Positions 32,350-43,076 of a DNA stretch of 64,000 bases are shown here, in pieces (position 1 is the stretch's first letter; each line of letters starts with the position of its first letter). A model generated the notes under the pieces. That model ran no database searches. It was not told the origin of the DNA and worked only from the letters and a program-made list of their open reading frames with translations. Position numbers and translations under genes: made by a program. The stretch is from an uncultured Erythrobacter sp. (GTDB lineage Bacteria; Pseudomonadota; Alphaproteobacteria; Sphingomonadales; Sphingomonadaceae), in assembly GCA_947501215.1 (NCBI GenBank), contig CANMUS010000001.1:496001-560000 (forward strand). The letters are read 5' to 3'.

Positions 32350-33486
32350 ATGCAGAGCGTGAAAGGATGGCGGCATTTGGCCAGCAGGGCTGACAGCGCA
32401 GGCATCGGAACGGAGCGCAGCCCGCGCCCTGCGCCGACGCGCGCTCAGCGCCGCGCCGAACGTCAGCGAGACAGGCGGCAGATGACGATCCGTCTCGGGG
32501 CGCTCGCGCTTGCCATCGCCCTGCCGACCTATGCGGCACAAGGCGAACTCGGCTCCAACCTTCGCAGTGCTATCGGCCTCGAGGAAGAGCGCGTCGCACT
32601 GACACCCATGCCGTTCGAGACGGCGGGCGAAAGCTTCCCCGGATCGGCCTTCTATTACCTCGAAGACGCCTCCCGCCTCGCCACCGACCTCGCCGACCTT
32701 CGTGAGGAGGAAGGCACGCTGGAAACGGTCGAATTCGCCGAGAGCCACGGCGCGGGCGCGGCGGCGCAGGCCTTCCGGCAGTCGGGCGGCGGGCTCGACA
32801 AGGCGCGCGCGCTGCAGTGCCTTTCGATGGCGATCTATTACGAGGCGGCGAGCGAGAGCTACGAAGGCCAGCAGGCGGTGGCGCAGGTGGTCTTGAACCG
32901 CGTGGCGCACCCCGCCTATCCGGCCAGCGTCTGCGGCGTCGTCTTCCAGGGATCGGAGCGCAAGACCGGCTGCCAATTCTCCTTTACCTGCGACGGATCG
33001 ATGCGGCGCACCCCGTCGCGCGGCGGCTATGCGCGCGCGCAGTCGATCGCGTTGGCGGCTCTCGCGGGCGATGTCTACGGCCCCATCGGCCTCGCCACCC
33101 ACTATCATACGAATTACGTGAATCCCTATTGGGCGTCGAGCCTCGATTACATTCGCACCATCGGCGCGCATCGCTTTTATCGCTGGAAGGGATCAGCCGG
33201 ACGGTTGGGCGCCTTCACCGATGCCTATGCCGGTGTGGAGCCGGGTGCCGCCGCCCCCGCCGTGCGCCGCGCCGAGAGCGACGTGCCCGGCCCGGTCGCA
33301 GCAGCCGCGCCGCCGCCGAATTCCGCCATCGGTGCGGACAGGACACCCGACGTACCGGTCGGCGCGCCTGCGAAACCCGCTACGGCAGCGCCCCCCAAGA
33401 ACGACAACCTGCCCTCGTCCGGTCGCGTGCGCGACGAATATGCGAACAGCGGGCGCTGGATCAGGGAACCGGGCAAGAGCGATTAG
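32350..33486 (+). CDS. cell wall hydrolase (SleB/hydrolase_2 family)
   Basis: A 378-residue protein. A basic N-terminus of 45 residues precedes a single hydrophobic segment (IRLGALALAIALPTYAA, a signal anchor or signal peptide). The hydrolase_2 domain covers about 150-285: CLSMAIYYEAASESYEGQQA, VAQVVLNRVAHPAYPASVCG, then CQFSFTCDG and late THYHTNYVNPYWA. The family includes spore-cortex lytic SleB; in non-sporulating alphaproteobacteria it acts in peptidoglycan turnover. The C-terminal 90 residues are Pro/Ala-rich. Confidence 0.87.
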   Translation: MQSVKGWRHLASRADSAGIGTERSPRPAPTRAQRRAERQRDRRQMTIRLGALALAIALPTYAAQGELGSNLRSAIGLEEERVALTPMPFETAGESFPGSAFYYLEDASRLATDLADLREEEGTLETVEFAESHGAGAAAQAFRQSGGGLDKARALQCLSMAIYYEAASESYEGQQAVAQVVLNRVAHPAYPASVCGVVFQGSERKTGCQFSFTCDGSMRRTPSRGGYARAQSIALAALAGDVYGPIGLATHYHTNYVNPYWASSLDYIRTIGAHRFYRWKGSAGRLGAFTDAYAGVEPGAAAPAVRRAESDVPGPVAAAAPPPNSAIGADRTPDVPVGAPAKPATAAPPKNDNLPSSGRVRDEYANSGRWIREPGKSD

Positions 33487-33501
33487 GCCCTTCGTCTGCC
33501 A

Positions 33502-33527
33502 GTGAAGACAAAGATTTACGTCTTCAC
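33502..33527 (+). terminator. hairpin after the cell wall hydrolase gene
   Basis: GTGAAGAC (33502-33509) pairs perfectly with GTCTTCAC (33520-33527) across a 10-nt loop, 16 nt after the stop. No T run follows, so it may be a weak or Rho-assisted terminator. Confidence 0.4.
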
Positions 33528-33619
33528 AACCATACCGTGGAACACAAGCTTAGGTGCATCCCGCTAATGCCGGGTCAGCGCGGCGCAGCGCGACGCCACA
33601 GAAAGCAGGACAACTGCCC

Positions 33620-33961
33620 ATGCCCGTTCATTTTGCCGCCGCCCGCTCAACTGCCCATTCGCCGATCGCACGCGCGCTGGCTCGCAAGGCACTGGGCCGC
33701 GCGGCCAATGACAACGGCGTGGCCGGCGGCGACGTGGCAGTCGAAGGCTCTTTCGACACGATGATGCGCGCGGCGCTGAAGCACTTCGCGCAGCACGGGC
33801 TCGGCGCTGCACGCGAGGCGCGCAACCAGGCGGAACAGGCGCATTTTACCGGCGATACGGAGAGCTACGCATGGTGGCTCGAGGTCTGCCGGACGCTGGA
33901 TCGGCGCGCGGCGGAAGACCTCGTCCGCCGCCTCGATACAACGAGCGCGCTCATCTATTGA
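33620..33961 (+). CDS. small conserved hypothetical protein
   Basis: A 113-residue soluble protein starting at ATG 33620 (MPVHFAAARSTAHSP) with an AGGA 10 nt before. It is mostly helical, with FAQHGLGAAREARNQAEQAH in the middle and WWLEVCRTLDRRAAEDLVRR near the end. I recognise the type as a small alphaproteobacterial protein but know no function. The gap of 255 nt before mdh contains an inverted repeat GTAGCA/TGCTAC near 34006-34026. Confidence 0.65.
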   Translation: MPVHFAAARSTAHSPIARALARKALGRAANDNGVAGGDVAVEGSFDTMMRAALKHFAQHGLGAAREARNQAEQAHFTGDTESYAWWLEVCRTLDRRAAEDLVRRLDTTSALIY

Positions 33962-34096
33962 AACTTTCCGGGCGATGGCCGGTTGAGGTCTTGTTGAACC
34001 GAGCGTAGCAGCGCTTATTGCTACTGCAAACCATTCTCAAAGATATGTGAACCAGCCAGCCGATTGCCGGTTGCATTCGTGTGCGCGGGGGCCTAG

Positions 34097-35179
<1,083 letters not shown>

Positions 35180-35184
35180 TTTCC

Positions 35185-35264
35185 GTCACCCCGGCGAAAG
35201 CTGGGGTCGTGCGCCGCTAGGTGCGACCCATATGAGAGCGATCCCGGCTTTCGCCGGGATGACG
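35185..35264. repeat. REP doublet between mdh and sucD
   Basis: CGTCACCCCGGCGAAAGC (from 35185) and CTTTCGCCGGGATGACG (to 35264) are inverted copies of a common sphingomonad REP, separated by about 30 nt. It fills the mdh-sucD spacer and even donates an in-frame upstream ATG (35232) that should be ignored. Confidence 0.8.
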
Positions 35265-35276
35265 AAAGGATCGAAA

Positions 35277-36167
35277 ATGAGCATCCTCGTAAACAAGAAC
35301 ACCAAGGTCATTACTCAGGGGATGACCGGAGACACTGGCACCTTCCACACGCAGCAGGCGCTCGATTACGGAACGCAGATGGTTGCGGGCGTCACGCCGG
35401 GCAAAGGCGGCACGGAGCACATCGGCCTGCCGGTCTATAACACCGTCGCCGAAGCCAAGCATGCGACCGGTGCGACCGCATCGTGCATCTACGTGCCGCC
35501 GCCCTTCGCTGCGGACTCGATCCTCGAGGCGATCGATGCGGAGATCGAGCTGATCGTCGCCATCACCGAAGGCATTCCCGTGCTCGACATGGTGCGCGTG
35601 AAGCGGGCGCTCGAAGGTAGCAAGTCGCGCCTGATCGGCCCGAACTGCCCCGGCGTGCTGACGCCCGGTGAGTGCAAGATCGGCATCATGCCCGGCTCCA
35701 TCTTCAAGCAGGGCAGCGTCGGCGTGGTCTCGCGCTCGGGTACGCTGACCTATGAAGCCGTTCACCAGACCACCATGGTCGGCCTCGGCCAGACCACGGC
35801 AGTCGGCATCGGCGGCGATCCGGTAAACGGCACCAACTTTATCGACGTGCTCGACCTTTTCCTCAAGGACGATGCCACCAAGTCGATCATCATGATCGGG
35901 GAGATCGGCGGCAGCGCGGAAGAGGAAGCGGCGGAATTCATCGCGCATCAGCGCAAGAAGGGCCTCGAAAAGCCGACCGTCGGCTTCATCGCCGGCCGCA
36001 CGGCGCCTCCGGGCCGCCGCATGGGCCACGCAGGCGCCATCGTCAGCGGTGGCCAGGGCGGCGCCGAGGACAAGATCGAGGCGATGGAAAAGGCGGGCAT
36101 CCACGTCTCGCCCTCGCCCTCCGAACTCGGCACGACGCTCGACGGCCTGCTGAAGGAACTCGCCTGA
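35277..36167 (+). CDS. sucD: succinyl-CoA synthetase alpha subunit
   Basis: A 296-residue ADP/GDP-forming ligase alpha subunit that carries the phosphohistidine. It has [18 protein letters not shown] at the start, [20 protein letters not shown] near 120, and the active histidine in [17 protein letters not shown] near 250. ATG 35277 matches the family start. The beta subunit gene sucC, usually adjacent, is absent here: mdh precedes and sucA follows. Confidence 0.96.
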   Translation: MSILVNKNTKVITQGMTGDTGTFHTQQALDYGTQMVAGVTPGKGGTEHIGLPVYNTVAEAKHATGATASCIYVPPPFAADSILEAIDAEIELIVAITEGIPVLDMVRVKRALEGSKSRLIGPNCPGVLTPGECKIGIMPGSIFKQGSVGVVSRSGTLTYEAVHQTTMVGLGQTTAVGIGGDPVNGTNFIDVLDLFLKDDATKSIIMIGEIGGSAEEEAAEFIAHQRKKGLEKPTVGFIAGRTAPPGRRMGHAGAIVSGGQGGAEDKIEAMEKAGIHVSPSPSELGTTLDGLLKELA

Positions 36168-36267
36168 GCCTTCGCAGCGGACAGGCCGTCTCCTCCCCGG
36201 GAGCCTTCCGCATCGCCGAAGCATTGGCATTATGAACCGACAATAGGGTCGGTGCGAAAGGGACCCG

Positions 36268-39102
36268 ATGGGTAACGAGAGCCACGATTTCCTGCCCGAG
36301 ATGGGCGATCAGGAAGGCCCGCAGCAGGGCCCGAGTTGGGGCAACCCGCGCTGGCTGGCCGAAGTGGTCGACAGCGAGGCGGATCTGACCGCCGCGCTCG
36401 ACCCCACGCAGATGCGCGTTGCGGTCGCGCAGGCGGCGGAAAAGGCAGGCAAGCAGCTCGATCCCAAGGCGCTGGAAAAGGCCGCGGACGACAGCATCCG
36501 GGCGATGCTGCTGGTGCGGCTTTACCGTGTACGCGGGCATTTGGCGGCCGATCTCGACCCGCTGGGCCTGTCGCATCGAGAGGTGCCCGAGGACCTGAAG
36601 CTCGAATGGCACGGCTTCGACGGCCAGCTCGACCGCGAGGTCTATGTCGGCGGCGTGTTCGGCTTCGAATGGGTCACCGTGCGCGAGCTCTACGACGCCT
36701 TGCGCGCCACCTATTGCGGCAATGTCGGCCTCGAATACATGCACATCTCGGACACGGAGGAGCGCCGCTTCCTTCAGGATAAGTTCGAAACGCCCGAAGA
36801 CACGATCCAGTTCACCGACGAGGGCAAGCGCGCGATCCTCGCCGCCGTGATCCGGGGCGAGCAGTACGAGAAGTTCCTCGGCAAGAAATACGTCGGCACC
36901 AAGCGCTTCGGCCTCGATGGCGGCGAGTCCATGATCCCGGCGCTCGAAGCCGTGATAAAGTACGGCGGCCAGCTCGGCGTGCGCGAAATCATCTACGGTA
37001 TGGCCCACCGCGGCCGCCTGAACGTGCTCGCAAATGTCATGGGCAAGCCCTATAAGGTCATCTTCCACGAATTTTCCGGCGGGTCTTCAAACCCCGACGA
37101 TGTCGGCGGTTCGGGCGATGTGAAATACCACCTCGGCACCAGCACCGACCGCGAGTTCGACGGCATCGACGTGCACATGAGCCTCGTGCCGAACCCGTCG
37201 CACCTCGAAGCAGTGAACCCTGTCGTGCTTGGCAAGAGCCGCGCGCAGCAGGCGATCCGCGACGACCTCAAGAAGCACGAGCAGGTCCTGCCCGTGCTGC
37301 TGCATGGCGACGCGGCCTTCGCCGGTCAGGGTATCGTGTGGGAGTGCCTCGGCTTCTCCGGCGTGCGCGGCTACAACACCGGGGGCTGCCTGCACTTCGT
37401 CATCAACAACCAGATCGGCTTCACCACCAGCCCGCAATTCGCGCGCTCCAGCCCCTACCCCAGCGATGTGGCCAAGGGCGTCCAGGCGCCGATCCTCCAC
37501 GTCAATGGCGACGATCCGGAGGCCGTAACCTTCGCTTGCAAGCTGGCGATCGAATACCGCCAGAAATTCGGTCGCGACATCGTAATCGACATGTGGTGCT
37601 ATCGCCGCTTCGGCCATAACGAGGGCGACGAGCCCAAATTCACCCAGCCGCTGATGTATGACGAAATCCGCCAACATCCCAAGGTCAGCGAGCTCTACAC
37701 CAAGCGGCTCGAGGACGAAGGCGTCATCGAGAAGGGCTATGCCGACCAGCTGATCGACGAGTTCACTAGCCTGCTCGAAGAAGAATTCGCCGCGGCCAAG
37801 AATTACAAGCCCAACCAGGCCGACTGGTTCGGTGGCCGCTGGGCCGGCATGAACAAGCCCGCCGATGCGGAGAACGCGCGTCGCAACGCGGATACGGGGA
37901 TCGAGAAGAAGCTGTTCGACAGCCTCGGCCGCACGCTGACGACCGTCCCCGAAGACATCACGATCCACAAGACGCTCGGCCGCGTGCTCGATGCCAAGCG
38001 CGAGATGTTTGCCAGCGGCGAAGGCTTCGACTGGGCGACCGGCGAAGCGCTCGCTTTCGGAAGTCTCGTGACCGAGGGCTTCGGGGTGCGCCTGTCCGGC
38101 CAGGATTCGGGCCGCGGCACGTTCAGCCAGCGCCACGCCGTCTGGGTCGACCAGAAGGACGAGCGCAAATACATCCCGCTCACGACGCTGCCGCACGGCA
38201 AGTTCGAGGTCTACGACAGCCCGCTGTCCGAATATGGCGTACTCGGCTTCGAATACGGCTTCGCCATGGCGGATCCGAAAAGCCTGGTGATGTGGGAAGC
38301 GCAGTTCGGCGACTTCGCCAATGGCGCGCAGATCATGATCGACCAGTTCATCGCCGCGGGCGAGGCCAAGTGGCTGCGCGCCAACGGCCTCGTGCTGTTG
38401 TTGCCGCATGGTTACGAGGGTCAGGGGCCGGAACACAGCTCCGCGCGGCTCGAGCGTTTCCTGCAGCTCTGCGCGAACGACAACATCCAGGTCTGCAACA
38501 TCACGACCCCGGCGAATTATTTCCACGTCCTGCGCCGCCAGATGCTGCGCGGCTTCCGCAAGCCGCTGGTCATCATGACGCCGAAGAGCCTGCTCCGCCA
38601 TCCGTTGGCCAAGTCCAGCGCGGAAGAGTTCATGGGCGATCATCACTTCATGCGGATCAAGTCCGACATGACCGAGATCGACGACAAGAAGATAAAGCGC
38701 CTCGTACTGTGTAGTGGCAAGGTCGCCTACGACCTGATGCAGCGCCGCGACGAAGCCGGGCTGGACGACGTATCCATCGTGCGGCTCGAGCAGCTCTACC
38801 CCTTCCCCGGCGAACCGCTGGCCGTGCGCCTGAAACGCATGACCAATCTGGAAAAGATCGTCTGGTGCCAGGAAGAACCGAAGAACAACGGTTCGTGGTT
38901 CTTCGTCGACCGCCTGATCGAGGAAGCCGCTGAGCAGGCCGGACACAAGGGCATGCGCCCCTGCTACGCCGGGCGCGAGGTCGCTGCCTCCCCCGCCACC
39001 GGTTACGCCAGCCGCCACCAGATCCAGCAGGAAGCGCTGGTCGGCATCGCGCTGGGTCTGAACGACGGCGACACCTCCGCCGCGACCACCACCTGCAATT
39101 GA
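36268..39102 (+). CDS. sucA: 2-oxoglutarate dehydrogenase E1 component
   Basis: A 944-residue thiamine-diphosphate enzyme that decarboxylates 2-oxoglutarate and passes the succinyl group to E2. Visible are the E1 entry helix (residues 80-90, RLYRVRGHLAADLDPLG), MAHRGRLNVLANVMGKP, the ThDP motif GDAAFAGQGIVWECLGFSG to NNQIGFTTSP, and the transketolase-like C-terminal half with RHAVW and LPHGYEGQGPEHSSARLERF. The length is normal. It is followed 41 nt later by sucB. Confidence 0.97.
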   Translation: MGNESHDFLPEMGDQEGPQQGPSWGNPRWLAEVVDSEADLTAALDPTQMRVAVAQAAEKAGKQLDPKALEKAADDSIRAMLLVRLYRVRGHLAADLDPLGLSHREVPEDLKLEWHGFDGQLDREVYVGGVFGFEWVTVRELYDALRATYCGNVGLEYMHISDTEERRFLQDKFETPEDTIQFTDEGKRAILAAVIRGEQYEKFLGKKYVGTKRFGLDGGESMIPALEAVIKYGGQLGVREIIYGMAHRGRLNVLANVMGKPYKVIFHEFSGGSSNPDDVGGSGDVKYHLGTSTDREFDGIDVHMSLVPNPSHLEAVNPVVLGKSRAQQAIRDDLKKHEQVLPVLLHGDAAFAGQGIVWECLGFSGVRGYNTGGCLHFVINNQIGFTTSPQFARSSPYPSDVAKGVQAPILHVNGDDPEAVTFACKLAIEYRQKFGRDIVIDMWCYRRFGHNEGDEPKFTQPLMYDEIRQHPKVSELYTKRLEDEGVIEKGYADQLIDEFTSLLEEEFAAAKNYKPNQADWFGGRWAGMNKPADAENARRNADTGIEKKLFDSLGRTLTTVPEDITIHKTLGRVLDAKREMFASGEGFDWATGEALAFGSLVTEGFGVRLSGQDSGRGTFSQRHAVWVDQKDERKYIPLTTLPHGKFEVYDSPLSEYGVLGFEYGFAMADPKSLVMWEAQFGDFANGAQIMIDQFIAAGEAKWLRANGLVLLLPHGYEGQGPEHSSARLERFLQLCANDNIQVCNITTPANYFHVLRRQMLRGFRKPLVIMTPKSLLRHPLAKSSAEEFMGDHHFMRIKSDMTEIDDKKIKRLVLCSGKVAYDLMQRRDEAGLDDVSIVRLEQLYPFPGEPLAVRLKRMTNLEKIVWCQEEPKNNGSWFFVDRLIEEAAEQAGHKGMRPCYAGREVAASPATGYASRHQIQQEALVGIALGLNDGDTSAATTTCN

Positions 39103-39143
39103 TCCGTTTCAAGGTTTAGGGCCAGAGAAGGAACCCGAACGAC

Positions 39144-40400
39144 ATGGCCACCGAAGTCAAAGTCCCCACACTGGGCGAAAGCGTTACCGAAGCGAGCGTC
39201 GGCGAGCTGCTGAAGCAGGTCGGCGATGCGGTCGCCGTGGACGAGCCGATTATCAGCCTCGAAACCGACAAGGTCGCGGTCGAAGCCCCCTCACCAGTCG
39301 CCGGCGTGATCAAGGAGTTCAAGGTCGCGGTCGGTGACACGGTCGAGGTCGACGCCGTTATTGCCGTGATCGAAGAAGGCGCAACCGGCGCTGCCACCGG
39401 CGAAGAAGCAGACCGCGCCAAGGAAGAGCGGGCAGAGGGACAGGAAGAGCGTTCGGAAACGCCGACGCCCAGCCCCGCTCCCGCAGCCTCCTCCGACGCC
39501 TCGCAGACGCTCTCGCCCGCCGTCCGCCGTGCGGTTCTTGAGCACGGCGTCGATCCTTCGACCATCAAGGGCACCGGCAAGGACGGTCGCCTGACCAAGG
39601 AAGACGTGATCGCCGCCGCGCAGGCCAAGAAGGACGGCAGCGACTCGATCGCCGACGCCGCGCCGCAACAGGCCGCGACCGCATCGGCTCCGGTAGGCGA
39701 GCGCCGCGAGGAACGCGTTAAAATAACGCGCATGCGCCAGACCATCGCCAAGCGCCTCAAGAGTGCGCAGGAAGAAGCGGCGCTGCTGACCACCTTCAAT
39801 GACGTCGACATGTCGGCGGTCATGGAAGCGCGCGGAAAGTACAAGGACCTCTTCGCCAAGAAGCACGACATCCGCCTCGGCTTCATGGGCTTTTTCGCCA
39901 AGGCCGCTTGCCTAGCGCTGAAGGATGTCCCCCCGGTCAACGCCTATATCGAAGGCGACGAGATCGTCTATCACGACTATGTCGACATTTCGGTCGCGGT
40001 TTCGGCGCCCAACGGCCTAGTCGTCCCGGTGATCCGCGACGCGCAGGACAAGGGCTTTGCGCAGATCGAGAAAGATATCGCCGACTTCGGCAAGCGCGCC
40101 AAGGACGGCACGCTGACGATGGAAGACATGAAGGGCGGCACCTTCACAATCTCGAACGGCGGCGTGTTCGGCAGCCTCATGTCGACCCCGATCATCAACC
40201 CGCCGCAGAGCGCCGTTCTCGGCCTTCACCGCATCGAGGACCGCCCGGTGGTCGTCGATGGCGAGATCGTCATCCGCCCGATGATGTATATCGCGCTGTC
40301 CTACGACCACCGCCTGATCGATGGCCGCGAGGCGGTGACCGCACTCAAGATCATCAAGGAAGCGATCGAAGATCCGACTCGGATGCTGATCGACCTTTAA
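39144..40400 (+). CDS. sucB: 2-oxoglutarate dehydrogenase E2 (dihydrolipoamide succinyltransferase)
   Basis: A 418-residue protein. The lipoyl domain covers residues 1-76, with the lipoylated lysine in [12 protein letters not shown]. An acidic Ala/Pro linker follows, then the subunit-binding domain near 118-155 ([20 protein letters not shown]) and the catalytic domain with active-site [10 protein letters not shown] near the end. It transfers the succinyl group from E1 to CoA. Confidence 0.97.
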   Translation: MATEVKVPTLGESVTEASVGELLKQVGDAVAVDEPIISLETDKVAVEAPSPVAGVIKEFKVAVGDTVEVDAVIAVIEEGATGAATGEEADRAKEERAEGQEERSETPTPSPAPAASSDASQTLSPAVRRAVLEHGVDPSTIKGTGKDGRLTKEDVIAAAQAKKDGSDSIADAAPQQAATASAPVGERREERVKITRMRQTIAKRLKSAQEEAALLTTFNDVDMSAVMEARGKYKDLFAKKHDIRLGFMGFFAKAACLALKDVPPVNAYIEGDEIVYHDYVDISVAVSAPNGLVVPVIRDAQDKGFAQIEKDIADFGKRAKDGTLTMEDMKGGTFTISNGGVFGSLMSTPIINPPQSAVLGLHRIEDRPVVVDGEIVIRPMMYIALSYDHRLIDGREAVTALKIIKEAIEDPTRMLIDL

Positions 40401-40411
40401 GGAGTAATCCC

Positions 40412-40717
40412 ATGAACAAGATTGCTCTCTGCGGTGTTGCGTTGGTGGCACTTTCCGGCTGCGACGTCGCGACCGAAATCGCTGGTGACGCCATCAGTGG
40501 CGAGGTGCGCACTCAATATGTTGAGCGCTGCCAGGGCGTTGCTGAAGGTGCTGGTATCGCCGCCGAGCGAATCTCGGCCGCTTGCGAGTGTTCGGCCGAC
40601 ACGTTCGCGGAAGACTTCGCCGCCGACGGCAATCTCGATATCGACCGCGCGCGGATCGAAGAAGTGCTCAGAATTTGTGTAGAAGGTAGCGGCGCAGCAG
40701 CGCCTGCGGAAGGTTAG
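40412..40717 (+). CDS. small lipoprotein between sucB and lpdA, unknown function
   Basis: A 101-residue protein with a clear lipobox signal (MNKIALCGVALVALSGC, Cys17) and TTAAGGAG before the ATG. The mature part is acidic, with CQGVAEGAG and a CECSADTF cysteine pair plus a late CVEG, giving four mature cysteines likely to form disulfides. It lies 11 nt behind sucB and 2 nt before lpdA, so it is co-transcribed with a cytoplasmic complex while being exported. Confidence 0.75.
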   Translation: MNKIALCGVALVALSGCDVATEIAGDAISGEVRTQYVERCQGVAEGAGIAAERISAACECSADTFAEDFAADGNLDIDRARIEEVLRICVEGSGAAAPAEG

Positions 40718-40719
40718 AA

Positions 40720-42132
40720 ATGGCTGAATACGACTACGACGTCCTTGTCATCGGTGCCGGACCCGGCGGCTATGTCGCTGCAATCCGCGCGGCGCAGCTG
40801 GGGCTGAAGACCGCCTGCGCCGAAAGCCGCGAAACGCTGGGCGGGACCTGCCTCAATGTCGGCTGCATCCCGTCCAAGGCGATGCTGCATGCGTCCGAGT
40901 TCTTCGACGCCGCCGCCAACGGCGCGATGGCCGAGATGGGCATCGACGTGGAGCCCAAGCTCAATCTCGACCAGATGCACGCGCAGCGCCTCGATGCGGT
41001 CAAGGGCCTGACCGGCGGGATCGAGTTCCTGTTTAAGAAGAACAAGGTCGACTGGAAGAAGGGCCATGCCACGTTCCAGGACGCACATACGGTGAAGGTC
41101 GGGGACGAGACCGTCACGGCGAAAGACGTGATCATTGCGACCGGCTCTTCTGTCACACCGCTGCCCAATGTCGCAATCGACAATGACGGCGGTGTGGTGG
41201 TGGATTCCACCGGCGCGCTCGAGCTGAAGGCCGTACCGAAGACCATGGTCGTCATCGGCGGCGGCGTGATCGGGCTGGAGATGGGCTCGGTCTGGAACAG
41301 GCTGGGCGCGGATGTGACGGTCGTCGAATTCCTCGACCAGCTGCTACCCGGCATGGATGGCGACGTGCGCAAGGAAGCGGCCAAGATCTTCAAGAAGCAG
41401 GGCATGACCCTCAAGATGAAGACCAAAGTCACCGGCGTGGAGGTCAAGGGCAAGAAGGCCGTGCTGACGCTGGAGCCCGCCGATGGCGGCGAAAGCGAAA
41501 CGATGGAGGCGGATTGCGTGCTCGTGTCCATCGGCCGCAAGCCGAACACCGAAGGCCTGGGCCTCGAAAACATCGGCCTCGATACCAACAAGCGCGGCCA
41601 GATCGAAACCGACCACGACTTCCGCACCGCAGTGGACGGCGTCTGGGCGATCGGTGATTGCGTCCCCGGCCCGATGCTCGCCCACAAGGCCGAGGACGAA
41701 GGCATCGCCTGTGCCGAGAACATCGCGGGCCAGACCGGCATCGTGAACCACGACATCATTCCGGGCGTGGTCTACACCCTGCCTGAATTCGCCGGCGTCG
41801 GCCTGACGCAGGAAGAAGCCATCGAGAAGATGGGCGGCGACAAGTCCAAGGTGAAGGTCGGCAAATTCCCGATGATGGCCAACAGCCGGGCCAAGACCAA
41901 TCACGAACCCGACGGTTTCGTGAAGGTCATCTCGGAAGCCGAAAGCGACCGCGTGCTGGGCGTATGGTGCATCAACAACGTCGCCGGAACGATGATCGCA
42001 CAGGCGGCACAGGCGATGGAATTCGGCGCCACGAGCGAGGATATCGCCTACACCTGCCACGCCCACCCGACGCATTCCGAAGCGCTCAAGGAAGCGGCGA
42101 TGGCCGTGCAGGGCAAAGCCATCCACGTCTGA
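40720..42132 (+). CDS. lpdA: dihydrolipoamide dehydrogenase (E3)
   Basis: A 470-residue flavoprotein that reoxidises dihydrolipoyl groups of E2 with NAD. It has the FAD motif VLVIGAGPGGYVAAIRAAQL, redox disulfide GGTCLNVGCIPSK (Cys44, Cys49), the NAD motif VVIGGGVIGLEMGSVW, and the C-terminal active-site HAHPTHSEALKEA. It is the last enzyme gene of the TCA block. Confidence 0.97.
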   Translation: MAEYDYDVLVIGAGPGGYVAAIRAAQLGLKTACAESRETLGGTCLNVGCIPSKAMLHASEFFDAAANGAMAEMGIDVEPKLNLDQMHAQRLDAVKGLTGGIEFLFKKNKVDWKKGHATFQDAHTVKVGDETVTAKDVIIATGSSVTPLPNVAIDNDGGVVVDSTGALELKAVPKTMVVIGGGVIGLEMGSVWNRLGADVTVVEFLDQLLPGMDGDVRKEAAKIFKKQGMTLKMKTKVTGVEVKGKKAVLTLEPADGGESETMEADCVLVSIGRKPNTEGLGLENIGLDTNKRGQIETDHDFRTAVDGVWAIGDCVPGPMLAHKAEDEGIACAENIAGQTGIVNHDIIPGVVYTLPEFAGVGLTQEEAIEKMGGDKSKVKVGKFPMMANSRAKTNHEPDGFVKVISEAESDRVLGVWCINNVAGTMIAQAAQAMEFGATSEDIAYTCHAHPTHSEALKEAAMAVQGKAIHV

Positions 42133-42149
42133 TCCGCAGGAGTTCGATC

Positions 42150-42209
42150 ATGGCCCGCAGCGTTGCAATCGTCGGTGCGGGCTGTGATTGGCTTAGCGTT
42201 TTACAATGA
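42150..42209 (+). pseudogene. 19-codon remnant of a Rossmann-fold (FAD/NAD-binding) gene
   Basis: After AGGAG the ATG at 42150 opens MARSVAIVGAGCDWLSVLQ and stops at 42209. MARSVAIVGAG is the start of a dinucleotide-binding fold, after which the sequence loses sense. The stop overlaps the next gene's ATG by 4 nt. It looks like the 5' scrap of a deleted oxidoreductase whose start signals survive. Confidence 0.5.
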
Positions 42210-43027
42210 CACGCGCGGGCTTCGGTGGCCTGCTCGCCCTCGCCCTGCCAGTCATGGGAGGGCTCGGTGCGCTTTGGCTGATGGGCGCGCCCGTGTCGTT
42301 CCTGTTGGTCAATGCCGAGGCGCTTGCGCTCGGCCTCGCAGTCATCGCTTTTTCGTCCCCGCTTGAGTCTAACAAGACACAACGCTTCGCCATCGTCGTG
42401 CTGCTCGTCCTGCTGGCGCTGCCACTGCTCACCGGCCCTTATGTCAACGGCATCGCACGCTGGCTCCCACTGGGACCATTCACGCTGCATGCCGGCATGC
42501 TTGCGATACCGTTGCTTGCAGTTCTGGCCGCCCGCGACGAGGACTATTCGGCTCCGATCCTGCTGGCGGGCATCCTCGCTGCCGCATTCCAGCCCGACGC
42601 CGCGAGCGGGCTGGCGCTCACCTTCGCGGCCATGGGCCTCTACAACGCGAAGCGCGACTGGAAGGATGGCGTAGTTGCCGGGGCCGGTTTCTTCGCCACG
42701 CTGGTCATGTGGGTGCGCGGGGAATTGCCCGCCCAGCCCTTCGTCGAGCGGGTGCTGGTCGATGTCGCGGTGGTCCAGCCACTGGCAGCCTTTGCTCTGC
42801 TGGCCTGCCTGGTCGCGAGTTTCCTCCTGATCCTGCACGCCCTGCTTGCTCCCATGGCCCAGCGGCATGCGCTGGCGGGAACCCTGTTCGGCTTTTCGAT
42901 CGCTGCCGTACTCTCGAATTATCCCAGCGCGCTTATCGGCTATGGTGCCGCCCCGATCCTCGGCTTCGCGATTGCCTTGTCGCAAATCGAGCGAGCGGAA
43001 AGCAAAGCTCCACAAGTCGCGGAGTAA
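42206..43027 (+). CDS. multi-pass membrane protein, unknown function
   Basis: A 273-residue hydrophobic protein with about eight membrane segments and short charged loops (ARDEDYSA, NAKRDWKDG). The first segment is GLLALALPVMGGLGALWLM; the C-terminus RAESKAPQVAE is soluble. No motif identifies a family. Its ATG overlaps the stop of the 19-codon remnant. Confidence 0.7.
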   Translation: MTRAGFGGLLALALPVMGGLGALWLMGAPVSFLLVNAEALALGLAVIAFSSPLESNKTQRFAIVVLLVLLALPLLTGPYVNGIARWLPLGPFTLHAGMLAIPLLAVLAARDEDYSAPILLAGILAAAFQPDAASGLALTFAAMGLYNAKRDWKDGVVAGAGFFATLVMWVRGELPAQPFVERVLVDVAVVQPLAAFALLACLVASFLLILHALLAPMAQRHALAGTLFGFSIAAVLSNYPSALIGYGAAPILGFAIALSQIERAESKAPQVAE

Positions 43028-43076
43028 GGCTTGCGTGCCACATCCCGCGGCCTAGACTGGTGGCGGGGAGAAACGC

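Noticed and set aside
37087..39018. A 643-codon minus-strand frame opposite sucA
   Set aside because: It is a codon-bias shadow of a well-conserved gene.
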